Positions 24,727 through 35,164 of a DNA stretch of 64,000 nucleotides are shown one piece after another. Origin of the DNA: Methylobacterium sp. Leaf465 (GTDB lineage Bacteria > Pseudomonadota > Alphaproteobacteria > Rhizobiales > Beijerinckiaceae); NCBI RefSeq assembly GCF_001424705.1, contig NZ_LMRA01000008.1:17285-81284 (forward strand). The letters are read 5' to 3'. The notes beneath the pieces were generated by a model, which worked only from the letters and a program-made list of their open reading frames with translations, did not search any database and was not told the DNA's origin. Positions within the stretch are counted from its first letter, which is position 1; each line of letters starts with the position of its first letter. Both the position numbers and the translations under genes were made by a program.

Positions 24727-25158
24727 TCGTCGGCATCCTTATGCATGGGGGAGGTGCAAGGCTCAATGCGCCCCGGTTGCCGATTGTGTACCTGTTTTGT
24801 TCTCATCGGGCAAGGTGCCGGGGCGAAGATTTCCTGTCGCGGCGCGGGAATCGTCGCCCCCGGGACCCGTCGTCCCGATGCGCGCGCCTACGCCTCGTGA
24901 CACGGTGTTTGGTACGCTAACAGGTTGCAAGATTGAATAATACAATCTATCGTCCACAAGTCGAACCTGAGACGGATTCGACGCGCTTGGTGCTTGCGCC
25001 GCGCTGTTTACGAACTCCTCAGTCGCCATCGATGCACGCGACATGACGCACCCGCGGCGCTGAGGATCAAGTGGCGGACACGGCACCTTCTTTGGAGGTC
25101 CATGTACCGACATCGTCACGGATTGCTTGCCCTGATCCATCCTCTCAGGCGTAAGGTC
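24727..25158. other. recA upstream region and start of atypical patch
   Basis: 432 bases between divergent recA and a small orphan gene. It contains the SOS-like box of recA and, from about 24900, AT-richer sequence (for example ATTGAATAATACAATC near 24931) unlike the surrounding chromosome. No gene is credible here. Confidence 0.5.
24788..24802 (+). promoter_or_regulatory. SOS-like box upstream of recA
   Basis: GTAC-CTGTTTT-GTTC, one mismatch from the alphaproteobacterial LexA operator GTTC-N7-GTTC, placed 62 bases upstream of the recA start. Position and the adjoining gene support it more than the sequence alone. Confidence 0.55.
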
Positions 25159-25584
25159 ATGATTTCCAGCGTCAATCCAAGCCTTGGACAGATCTACAAC
25201 CTCGCAGAGATGGCTCCGGCAATCACCAAGATGCCGGAAAGTCGACGCACGGAACGTGAGGCGGAGTTGAACCCGCCACCACCCCCGGCTCCTGGGAACG
25301 TCGTGGCGGACAATGATCCGTCGAACCAATATGCGACTCTGGAAAAAAACGGCCGTGTCCTTGCGACTGTGTATAAAAGCGGTCTTATTTCGACTCCAAA
25401 TGAGGTCCAGCTGCCAAGTGACCTTGCCAACGACGGACACGGAACGTCGTTAGCCGACGCTCGCCTGAAGCAGATGTTGGACATGTATGGCGGTGAAATC
25501 AAATACACGCAGGATGCCATGATGCAGGCCGCCTCGAAGACGGCCTCCACGCTGTTCTCCGCTCACCTCGCAGGCCAGACATGA
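25159..25584 (+). CDS. Hypothetical protein, atypical composition
   Basis: 141-residue protein from ATG 25159 (MISSVNPSLGQIYNL), not recognised with confidence. It has a proline run (NPPPPPAPGN, about 38-47), then YATLEKNGRVLATVYKSGLISTPN and DARLKQMLDMYGGEI, a layout seen in short Hyphomicrobiales proteins of unknown role. No signal peptide or membrane segment. Base composition is lower in GC than neighbouring genes and codon choice less biased, which suggests acquired DNA. The frame is open back to 24994, but that part is arginine/histidine-rich and unlikely to be coding. Confidence 0.5.
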   Translation: MISSVNPSLGQIYNLAEMAPAITKMPESRRTEREAELNPPPPPAPGNVVADNDPSNQYATLEKNGRVLATVYKSGLISTPNEVQLPSDLANDGHGTSLADARLKQMLDMYGGEIKYTQDAMMQAASKTASTLFSAHLAGQT

Positions 25585-25640
25585 GACCAGTTAGAAACCG
25601 CATCAGAGGCAATTCATCTGATCGCCAATAACGCTTGAAA

Positions 25641-25662
25641 GGAAAGCAGCGGGCTGCTTTCG
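25641..25662 (+). terminator. Hairpin after the orphan gene
   Basis: 8-bp stem GAAAGCAG / CTGCTTTC with loop CGGG, about 57 bases after the stop of the hypothetical gene. The T-run is short, so termination is plausible rather than certain. Confidence 0.45.
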
Positions 25663-25904
25663 AAATCTCGATCGCCTCTGTACTCTGTTTTGTGCCAGTA
25701 TAGCATATTCGTGGAACGACGAGCACGGCGAGGGCCTGTCGGCACCTGAACGGATTGCTCGCGCTCGCGTTTTCCCCTCCCGGCGTCGGGCGGGTCGATG
25801 CCGAGTGGGGCGCGAGGGGCCGAACGGGAGCCCTTGGTCGAGGCCTGCCGGCCGAGCGCCAAGACACCACCGCAGGATCGACGCCGCACTCTCCCGGCGA
25901 TTCT

Positions 25905-26192
25905 CTGGCTGCGGCCGAGCGAGACGCTGAGGAAGCGTTGGGCCGCTCATGGGGCGGCTATGGCACCAGGGCCTGCGTGATCGCCGATGGCCGAGGGCGC
26001 GCCATCGCCGTCCGGTCGGACCCCGGTCAGGACCATGAACGACCCCACGCCGTTCCCTTGCTCGACCAGCCGCCGGGCGTGCCCCGGTGGGTGGTGGGCG
26101 ACCTCGGCTTCACGAGCCACGCCGTCCGCGAGGACATCCGGGACATGGGCGTCCTCTGCCGCGCAGCCGCCCTCGACCGGCTCGGGCGATGA
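25905..26192 (+). pseudogene. IS5-family transposase remnant
   Basis: The translated segment GTRACVIADGRGRAIAVR, HAVPLLDQPPGVPRWVVGD and GFTSHAVREDIRDMG matches the central DDE region of IS5-family transposases, followed directly by GVLCRAAALDRLGR, which corresponds to the extreme C-terminus. The roughly 50 residues that normally lie between (with the final catalytic Glu) are missing, and no upstream N-terminal half is found. It is therefore a decayed element with an internal deletion, not an active transposase. It ends 6 bases from the cckA stop. No terminal inverted repeats could be identified. Confidence 0.72.
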
Positions 26193-26198
26193 CAAACC

Positions 26199-28892
<2,694 letters not shown>

Positions 28893-29012
28893 CCCTGAAG
28901 CTCATCCGGTTAGCCCCTCGGTTTCGCACGCAGCAAGGGCAAACCGGCGTATGTCGCCGAGAAATCTCGCGAAAGAGGGTGCATAAAGCGTGGCGAGCGC
29001 AAGCGCCAATCC

Positions 29013-30080
29013 TCACGCGGCCCGCCGGCGCAGGCGCATGACGTAGCCGATGACTTCGGCCACCGCGCGGTAATGCTCCGCCGGGATCTCCGCGTCGATC
29101 TCCACGGTGGCGTGCAGCGCCCGGGCCAGGGGCGGGTTCTCGAGGATCGGGACGTCGTGGTCCTTGGCCACCGCGCGGATCTTGAGGGCCAGCGAGTCGA
29201 CGCCCTTGGCCACGCAGACGGGGGCCGCCATGCCGGCCTCGTAGCGCAGGGCGACCGCGTAGTGGGTCGGGTTCGTGACGATGACGGTGGCGGTGGGGAC
29301 GGCGGCCATCATGCGCTTCTTCACGCGCTGGGCCCGGATCTGCTTCATGCGGCCCTTCACCTCCGGGCTGCCCTCGCTCTCCTTGTGCTCCTGCTTCATC
29401 TCTTCCTTCGACATGCGCAGGCGCTGGCGCCAGCGGAAGCGCTGGTAGACGGCGTCGCCGAGCGCGATGGCGACGAATACCGCGAGCATGCCCGCCATCA
29501 TCTTCAGGGCGAGGGTCAGGATCGCGGCCAGGACGGCGCTCGGGTCGAGGCGCGCGAACACCTCCATCCGGTCGCGCTCGCCCCACAGGATGGTGCCGGC
29601 GACGACCCCGACCATGCCGAGCTTGGCCAGCCCCTTCACGAACTGGAACAGGGCCTCCATCCCGAAGACGCGCTTGACGCCCGCCATCGGCGAGACCCGG
29701 TCCCATTTCGGGCCGACCGCCTCCGTGCTGAAGACGAACGGATGCTGGACGAGACCGGCGGCCAAGCCCGCGACCAGGACGAGACCTACTGGTATACAGA
29801 GGGCCTGCGCGCAGATGATCAGCGTGCGCAATCCCATCTCGGTATAGGCCGCCGAATCCGACGGCACCGCATGGGCGTTCATCAGGAAGCCCCGCAGGCT
29901 CGGCACCAAGTTCCTGGCGATCAGGCCAGACACCATGAGCAGCGCCATGGTGAAGGCGGCCAGGATGAAGAAGGTGTTGATCTCGGGGCTGTTGGGAACG
30001 TTGCCCTGCTCGATCGCCTTCTCGATCCGCCGCGGGGTCGGGTCTTCGGTCTTGTCTTCCGGATCGGAATCGTCCGCCAC
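29013..30080 (-). CDS. flhB: Flagellar export switch protein FlhB
   Basis: Component of the flagellar type III export gate that changes substrate specificity from rod/hook to filament proteins; 355 residues. N-terminal signature EDKTEDPTPRRIEKA, four membrane helices, and a cytoplasmic domain with the autocleavage site NPTH at 270-273 (cleavage between Asn and Pro). Beginning of a leftward run flhB in series with fliR, fliQ, fliE, flgC and flgB, though flhB is the most promoter-distal. flhA is not present in the window. Confidence 0.96.
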   Translation of the reverse strand: MADDSDPEDKTEDPTPRRIEKAIEQGNVPNSPEINTFFILAAFTMALLMVSGLIARNLVPSLRGFLMNAHAVPSDSAAYTEMGLRTLIICAQALCIPVGLVLVAGLAAGLVQHPFVFSTEAVGPKWDRVSPMAGVKRVFGMEALFQFVKGLAKLGMVGVVAGTILWGERDRMEVFARLDPSAVLAAILTLALKMMAGMLAVFVAIALGDAVYQRFRWRQRLRMSKEEMKQEHKESEGSPEVKGRMKQIRAQRVKKRMMAAVPTATVIVTNPTHYAVALRYEAGMAAPVCVAKGVDSLALKIRAVAKDHDVPILENPPLARALHATVEIDAEIPAEHYRAVAEVIGYVMRLRRRAA

Positions 30081-30103
30081 GGCTCAGACCTCCGCGCGGG
30101 GGC

Positions 30104-30868
30104 TCAGCGCCCGGCGAGCTCGGCCAGATAGCGCCCGATATCGTCGAGGAAGACGCTCATCATCACGCCGAGGCTGCCCAGCAGCAGCAGCATCCCGATG
30201 AGGACCGAGGCCGGAACGGCCACGAAGAACACCTGCATCTGCGGCATCAGGCGCGCCAGCACGCCGAGCCCCACGTTGAACAGGATGCCGAAGGCGATGA
30301 ACGGGGCCGAGATCTGCACGCCGAGCGAGAAGCCCCGCGCGATGGCCTTCAACGCGAGGCTCGCCGCCTCGCCCATGCCCGGGACGCCATCCGGCGGGAG
30401 CAGGACGTAGCTGCGCCCGATCGCCTCGAGGGCGACGTGGTGCAGGTCGGTCGCCACGATCAGGGTGATGCCGAGGAGCGCCAGGAAATTGCCGATCGCG
30501 GTCTGCTGCCCGCCCTGCGTCGGGTCCACCGTCATGGCGTAGGACAGCCCGAGTTGCTGCGAGACGATCATGCCGGCGGTCTGCAGGGCGGCGAGAACCA
30601 TCCGCACCGTGAGGCCGAGCACCAGACCGACCAGCAACTCGCCGATGAGCAGCGCGATCAGACCCGGACCCGCGATGGCTCCGCCCTGCATCGGCAGGAG
30701 CGGCCGCACCGTCGGAAACAGGATCAGGGTAAGCAGCAGCGCGAAGGCGAGGCGCAGCCGCGGCGAGACCAGCTGCTCGCCAACGCCCGGCATCAGCATC
30801 ACCAGGGTGCCGATCCGGGCGAAGGTGAGGAGGAAGGCCGCCGCGATGCCCGGCAGGAGGAGGTTCAT
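30104..30868 (-). CDS. fliR: Flagellar export protein FliR
   Basis: Polytopic inner-membrane component of the flagellar export gate, 254 residues, starting MNLLLPGIAAAFLLTFARIG. Multiple membrane helices and the conserved FARIGTLVMLMPG N-terminal and ISAPFIAFGILFNVGLGVLARLMPQMQ C-terminal regions are visible. Lies between fliQ and flhB with 18- and 23-base gaps, all on the minus strand. Confidence 0.95.
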   Translation of the reverse strand: MNLLLPGIAAAFLLTFARIGTLVMLMPGVGEQLVSPRLRLAFALLLTLILFPTVRPLLPMQGGAIAGPGLIALLIGELLVGLVLGLTVRMVLAALQTAGMIVSQQLGLSYAMTVDPTQGGQQTAIGNFLALLGITLIVATDLHHVALEAIGRSYVLLPPDGVPGMGEAASLALKAIARGFSLGVQISAPFIAFGILFNVGLGVLARLMPQMQVFFVAVPASVLIGMLLLLGSLGVMMSVFLDDIGRYLAELAGR

Positions 30869-30886
30869 GGCCCGTCATAGCAGGCT

Positions 30887-31153
30887 TCAGCCGCCGGACA
30901 CGATGCGGGCCGCGATCCGGGTCATGTAGCTGCCGAGGGCTTCGCCCATGAAGGGCAGCATCAGCAGGAGCGTCGCGAACACGGCCACGATCTTGGGGAC
31001 GTAGATCAGGGTCTGCTCCTGGATCTGCGTCAGGGCCTGAAACAGAGAGATCACGAGGCCCACCACGAGGGCGACCAGCATGACCGGTCCCGCCACCTTG
31101 AGGAACACGAAGATGCCGTCGCGGGCGACGTCGATGATGGCGAGACCGGTCAT
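30887..31153 (-). CDS. fliQ: Flagellar export protein FliQ
   Basis: Small two-helix membrane protein of the export gate, 88 residues: VAGPVMLVALVVGLVISLFQALTQIQEQTL is the first helix and loop (the QALTQIQEQTL motif is characteristic), and KIVAVFATLLLMLPFMG is the second helix. Same operon as fliR and flhB. Confidence 0.95.
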   Translation of the reverse strand: MTGLAIIDVARDGIFVFLKVAGPVMLVALVVGLVISLFQALTQIQEQTLIYVPKIVAVFATLLLMLPFMGEALGSYMTRIAARIVSGG

Positions 31154-31234
31154 GGAGGGGATGTCATTTCGCGTCGGGGCGGGGATCTTCGTGCGAATGT
31201 GTCGGCTGCGTCGCCGGGATCGCGAGGCCGCGGC

Positions 31235-31549
31235 CTAGATCTGCATCCGCATGATTTCCTCGTAGGCGGAGATCACCCGGTCGCGGACGGCGACGAGAGT
31301 CTGGAGGGCGGTCTCGCTCTCGGCCACCGCCGTCACGACGTCGACGACGTTCGCCTTGCCGCCCGCCACGGCGAGCGCCTGGCTGTCGGCTTTGCGTCCC
31401 GCCTCGCCGACGCTGTCCAGGCTGGACGTCAGCAGCGATGTGAAGTTCGAGCCCGACGCGCCGGTGGCCGGCGCGATCTTCGGCGAACCCTTGGCGCCGA
31501 TGTTCTGGATCGCCGCGTAGGCGCCGGCGGCGAAGGCGTTGCTGGTCAT
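31235..31549 (-). CDS. fliE: Flagellar hook-basal body protein FliE
   Basis: MS ring-rod junction protein, 104 residues. The C-terminal half NVVDVVTAVAESETALQTLVAVRDRVISAYEEIMRMQI carries the family pattern (AxxxxxxxLQxxVAVRxKxxxAYqEIMrMqI). FliE is the first rod-side substrate of the export gate. Gene lies between flgC and fliQ, 32 bases after flgC. Confidence 0.94.
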   Translation of the reverse strand: MTSNAFAAGAYAAIQNIGAKGSPKIAPATGASGSNFTSLLTSSLDSVGEAGRKADSQALAVAGGKANVVDVVTAVAESETALQTLVAVRDRVISAYEEIMRMQI

Positions 31550-31581
31550 GGCGGCGGACTTTCAGGCAGCGGAAGCGGCGG

Positions 31582-31992
31582 TCAGGCCTTGAGGATCTCG
31601 AGGGTCTTGGCGACCATGCGGCGGGTTGCCGTGACCATGTTGAGGTTGGCCTCGTAGGAGCGCTGGGCCTCGCGCATGTCCATGTTCTCGATCAGGCCGT
31701 TGACGTTGGGCATCGCCACCTCGCCCCTGGCGTTGGCGCTCGGATTGCCCGGATCGTACTTGGTCCGGAACGGCGAGGTATCGCGGCGCACCCGCCCCGC
31801 CTCGATCAGCGACGCGCCGGTCTCGCGGTCGACCTGCTGGGTGAAGGTCGGGATCTTGCGGCGATAGGGCTGGCCGCCGACGGCGCTCGGCGCGGAATCC
31901 GCGTTGGCGATGTTCTCGGCGATGATTCGCATCCGGCTCGACTGGGCCTTCAGGCCCGAGGCGGCGGTGGTGAGGGATTTCAGGAAGTCCAT
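31582..31992 (-). CDS. flgC: Flagellar basal-body rod protein FlgC
   Basis: Proximal rod protein, 136 residues. N-terminal MDFLKSLTTAASGLKAQSSR with the ENIANADS rod motif, C-terminal NMVTATRRMVAKTLEILKA; both ends form the rod coiled coil. 30 bases downstream of flgB. Confidence 0.95.
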   Translation of the reverse strand: MDFLKSLTTAASGLKAQSSRMRIIAENIANADSAPSAVGGQPYRRKIPTFTQQVDRETGASLIEAGRVRRDTSPFRTKYDPGNPSANARGEVAMPNVNGLIENMDMREAQRSYEANLNMVTATRRMVAKTLEILKA

Positions 31993-32022
31993 GGCGCGCT
32001 CCGTCAGGCGTTGGATGGCCGC

Positions 32023-32445
32023 TCAGCGCTTGCCGATGGCGATTTTGATGGTGTCGAGGCTCTTCTGGTAGAGCGAAGCTGCCATCTGATAATCCGCCTG
32101 GTTGTCGCCGGCCTTCATCATCTCCTCTTCGAGATTGACGCCGTTGCCGTTGGGACGGATCTCGAAGTCCTTCACGCGGCGCGGGTCGGCTCCGGGACCG
32201 TCCGGGCCTCCACCCGGGGCGATGTGGGACACGTTGGTCACCGCGAGGCTGCTGCTCGTGGTGGCGCCCTGCGGCTGCGACAGGACGGGACCGGATCGTC
32301 CGAGGTCGGGGCTGGCGAGATCCCGCGGCTTGAAGCCGGGCAGGTCGGCATTCGCCACGTTCTCGGCCAGGAGCTTCTGGCGCGTCTGGTGCCACTGCAT
32401 CCGCGTGCGCAGCATGCCGAGAATGGGCAGGTCGGTGACGGACAT
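32023..32445 (-). CDS. flgB: Flagellar basal-body rod protein FlgB
   Basis: Proximal rod protein, 140 residues, first gene of the leftward flgB-flgC-fliE-fliQ-fliR-flhB cluster. Motifs: LLAENVANADLPGFKPRDL near the N-terminus and the C-terminal helix DNQADYQMAASLYQKSLDTIKIAIGKR. The upstream region carries a CtrA-type box and a CGGCA-N5-TGCCG palindrome, 47-86 bases from the start codon, so this is the likely control point for the whole cluster. Confidence 0.94.
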   Translation of the reverse strand: MSVTDLPILGMLRTRMQWHQTRQKLLAENVANADLPGFKPRDLASPDLGRSGPVLSQPQGATTSSSLAVTNVSHIAPGGGPDGPGADPRRVKDFEIRPNGNGVNLEEEMMKAGDNQADYQMAASLYQKSLDTIKIAIGKR

Positions 32446-32491
32446 GGGCGAGACCCTCCCCCCTTACCCGGAAGAATCTGCCCGGTGGGAC

Positions 32492-32506
32492 CGGCAAAAT
32501 CTGCCG
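32492..32506. promoter_or_regulatory. ftr-like palindrome upstream of flgB
   Basis: CGGCA-AAATC-TGCCG, 47 bases upstream of the flgB start, the same 15-bp inverted repeat as at three other flagellar promoters in this window. An imperfect second copy (CGGAA-GAATC-TGCCC) lies at 32469-32483. Resembles the Caulobacter ftr element bound by FlbD. Confidence 0.65.
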
Positions 32507-32515
32507 CCCCCATGG

Positions 32516-32530
32516 TTAACGCCCGGTTAA
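32516..32530 (-). promoter_or_regulatory. CtrA-type box upstream of flgB
   Basis: TTAA-CGCCCGG-TTAA, a full match to the TTAA-N7-TTAA binding site known for CtrA. It sits 71 bases before flgB and 9 bases upstream of the ftr-like palindrome. Confidence 0.7.
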
Positions 32531-32564
32531 ACCCCGGGCGTCTCCCTCGAAGTAGGAACAGACC

Positions 32565-32780
32565 TCAGGGCGTTCTCTGCGTAGGTGGTTTCGCCTGTGG
32601 GCATTCCGCGAGCGGCGGCCCACTGGGATTGAGGGGCGCACAAGCCGCTGGCGGACCGGCCGACCGGGCATCCTCGCTTGGATGGCGGAGGGCACCGCGG
32701 CTCCAGAGAACGCCGAGGGTGATGGCGGCCGCGAGGAAGAGGCCGGCGGCGAGGAATGGGATCCAACGCGGAACGGTCAT
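32565..32780 (-). CDS. Small single-pass membrane protein
   Basis: 71-residue protein starting MTVPRWIPFLAAGLFLAAAITLGVLW: one N-terminal membrane helix (about 7-26), then a Pro/Ala/Ser-rich polar tail with two cysteines. The ATG lies four bases after the stop of the deaminase gene and is preceded by TAAGGCG, so it belongs to that transcript. Not recognised; too short and low-complexity to assign. Confidence 0.5.
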   Translation of the reverse strand: MTVPRWIPFLAAGLFLAAAITLGVLWSRGALRHPSEDARSAGPPAACAPLNPSGPPLAECPQAKPPTQRTP

Positions 32781-32784
32781 CGCC

Positions 32785-33270
32785 TTAACCCGTCTCGGAG
32801 GCGCCCTGCCGCTCGCGCCAGAGCACGTAGGGATGGTCCTCCACCGCCACGGGGAGGTGCTCCACGCGCATCGGTTGATCGCCCAGGGGCTGGCAGAGTT
32901 CGGCATAGATGCCGGCGCCGAGGAGTCCGTGGCGCTCGCCCTCCTCCGCGCTGTAGGCGAAGTAGGCCTGTTTGATGCCGGCCAAGCGCATGGCCGCATG
33001 GCACATCGGGCAGGGGCGACCGCTGGCATAGACGATGCAACCGTCGAGCTTCGGGCGCCCGAGCCGACGGCTCACCTCCCGGATCGCCACCATCTCGGCG
33101 TGGTCGGTGGGATCCTGGGTGATCGCGATGGTGTTGACGGCCCGCGACAGCACATCGCCATCGCGTACGATCACGGCGCCGTAGGGGCGCCCGCCCCGGA
33201 GAACGTTGTCGCGGGCCAACGTGACCGCGTCTCGCAGATGCGCTTGATGCTGATCTTCCACGGATGCCAC
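32785..33270 (-). CDS. Nucleoside/guanine deaminase family protein
   Basis: 161-residue zinc-dependent deaminase of the cytidine/guanine deaminase superfamily. Zinc-binding and catalytic motif HAE at 57-59 and PCPMC with Cys87 and Cys90, plus the GGRPYGAVIV N-terminal strand and the late IYAELCQPL segment. The pattern is nearest to GuaD-like and plant-type guanine/cytosine deaminases. Cytoplasmic. It interrupts the flagellar cluster between flgB and fliO and is divergent from fliO, so a link with motility is not evident. Confidence 0.88.
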   Translation of the reverse strand: MASVEDQHQAHLRDAVTLARDNVLRGGRPYGAVIVRDGDVLSRAVNTIAITQDPTDHAEMVAIREVSRRLGRPKLDGCIVYASGRPCPMCHAAMRLAGIKQAYFAYSAEEGERHGLLGAGIYAELCQPLGDQPMRVEHLPVAVEDHPYVLWRERQGASETG

Positions 33271-33635
33271 GTCGAACTACCTCCGGCTGTGCCGCCCATC
33301 CAACGCGCCAGGACCGCTGGTGGGTCCCGTTTCGAGATGAGCCGCAGACGAGCGCTTGATGCGCCGTTAACCGCGGGCGGGGCACTGTCAGTCCAGGCCG
33401 CGTTGCGTATCGGCTTCGCCGTGGAGACACGGCACGCCCCGCCGCTCCGTGATCGGATCGGGCGGCGGGGCGTCCTTGGCGAACCGCAAGTCCTTCAAGA
33501 CATTGCCGAATTTGTCTTGGCCAAAGGAGCTGTTAACGAAGTCTTAACGTTGTTGCCCGCGCTGGCGCCGGACATGATACTGGGTTTTCCAGTGTTGCGT
33601 CGGGCCACGAGCCCCAAAAGCGAGAGACCCCGGTC
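33271..33635. other. Divergent control region of the deaminase and fliO
   Basis: 365 bases without a credible gene. It holds a perfect CtrA-type box about 88 bases before fliO; a second TTAAC half-site is at 33366. No ftr-like palindrome or sigma-54 promoter was found here. Confidence 0.5.
33533..33548 (+). promoter_or_regulatory. CtrA-type box upstream of fliO
   Basis: TTAA-CGAAGTC-TTAAC, a perfect match to the CtrA consensus TTAA-N7-TTAAC, about 88 bases before the fliO start. Unlike the flgB, fliL/flgF and fliX/flgI regions it has no neighbouring ftr-like palindrome. Confidence 0.72.
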
Positions 33636-35024
33636 TTGTCATCGTTCTTCAGCTCGGATGGCTCGTTTCCCCTCCAGTTCGCCATCATCTTCGTCGTCAT
33701 CTTCCTCATCCTTGCGGCGGGCGTCTTCCTGATCCGGCGACTCGGCGGGAAGGGATCGCCCCTCTCCGGCAAGAATTCTCCCCGCGGCCGCCAGCCGCGA
33801 CTCGGCATCGTCGACATCTACGAGCTCGACCGTCAGCGCCAGCTGATCCTGCTGCGGCGCGACAACGTCGAGCATCTGCTTCTCGTGGGCGGCCCCAACG
33901 ACGTCGTGATCGAGCGCAACATCCTGCGCGGCATGAGCGCCCGGATGGCGTCCGATGAGACCGCCTTCGACGAGGCTCCCGAGCCGGTGCTGAAGACGAT
34001 GCCGGAACCGCCGGTATCCGAGCAGGCTCCGGTCCCGAGCCTGGCGCCATCCGTTCCGCCCGTTGCTCCCTATCGTGAGCCGGTCTTCGAGATGGCGGTG
34101 CCGTCCCCCGGCGCGGATTACGAGGTGGCCCCACCCCTGGGCGATCGCCCGCGTGCGGCTGCCCTAGAGCCGATGCCGGGCGTCCCGGCCCCGGAGCCGG
34201 CCGCGCCGCGACAGCGCGACTCCCAGATTGCGCGCGTCATGCGCCGGACGCCGCCCTCCCTGGCGAACTTCGTTCCTGCCGCGATCGCGGACCGCGTCGG
34301 CCTGCCGGAGCGGGGATCCGAGCCCGAAACCGGTCGCGACACGCCCGCGGAGGCGGTCGCCGCACCGGCGCCTCCCGTCTCGGCATCTCCCGTCTCGGCA
34401 CCCACAGCCCGCGGCGTCGATGCCGCGATCCTCTCCGACATGGCACGCCAGCTGGAGGAGGCCCTGCGCCGACCCTCGGCGGCGGTCCGTCCCGCCATGC
34501 CCATGCAGAGCCCCGTGGCTGAGGCCGTCGCGCCTGCGATGCCCGAAGACAGGCCTGACGCCCCGGAAGCGCGCGTCGAACCCCAGCCGGAGGTGAACCG
34601 GGTCCCGGTCGCCGAGGCGTCCGGCATCGATCCCATCGCCGCCGCGATGGCGGCCACCGCTGAGACGTCGGCATCGGACGAGCGGTTCGCCGTCGAACCG
34701 CGGTCTGCCGTCGACGACGCGCTCTTCGCCGATCGTATCGAGGAGCCAGAGCTCGAGGCCGTGCCGGTGGAGCCGCCCGCTCCGCTTCAGTCTGCTCCGA
34801 TCGAGCCGGACCCCGTGATCCACGCGGCGGTCGCCGACGCGCCGGAGGTCGAAGATGCCGCTCCCCCGGCGGTGATCGAATCGCCACCCGCCGCAGCGCC
34901 GACCCCGCCGCCTCCCGCTCCTGCGCCCGCAAAGGCGCCAGCCAGCCCCAATCCGTTCTCCGTGGAAGAGATCGAGGCGGAGTTCGCGCGGCTACTCGGC
35001 CGCCCTCTGGATCGCAAGCAGTAG
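33636..35024 (+). CDS. fliO: Flagellar biosynthesis protein FliO family, extended
   Basis: 462 residues from a TTG start (MSSFFSSDGSFPLQ). One membrane helix (about 15-33, FAIIFVVIFLILAAGVFLIRR) is followed by the FliO cytoplasmic domain (about 55-105: GIVDIYELDRQRQLILLRRDNVEHLLLVGGPNDVVIERNI). FliO helps assemble the FliP ring of the export gate. The remaining 350 residues are a Pro/Ala/Glu-rich low-complexity tail ending in a short ordered segment NPFSVEEIEAEFARLLGR. E. coli FliO is only about 120 residues. Followed by fliP on the same strand, which supports the call. Confidence 0.85.
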   Translation: MSSFFSSDGSFPLQFAIIFVVIFLILAAGVFLIRRLGGKGSPLSGKNSPRGRQPRLGIVDIYELDRQRQLILLRRDNVEHLLLVGGPNDVVIERNILRGMSARMASDETAFDEAPEPVLKTMPEPPVSEQAPVPSLAPSVPPVAPYREPVFEMAVPSPGADYEVAPPLGDRPRAAALEPMPGVPAPEPAAPRQRDSQIARVMRRTPPSLANFVPAAIADRVGLPERGSEPETGRDTPAEAVAAPAPPVSASPVSAPTARGVDAAILSDMARQLEEALRRPSAAVRPAMPMQSPVAEAVAPAMPEDRPDAPEARVEPQPEVNRVPVAEASGIDPIAAAMAATAETSASDERFAVEPRSAVDDALFADRIEEPELEAVPVEPPAPLQSAPIEPDPVIHAAVADAPEVEDAAPPAVIESPPAAAPTPPPPAPAPAKAPASPNPFSVEEIEAEFARLLGRPLDRKQ

Positions 35025-35164
35025 ACGGATCCGGGGGCGCCCCGCACCCGACCCGCACACCCCGCCGGGGCCGAGTTCGCATGGCCTCGCACGGGGATGC
35101 GGCCCGGGGCGCGAATGCTAAGAGGGGCGCGCGGCCGCGTCGCGTCGCATCGCCCGGAACCGGT

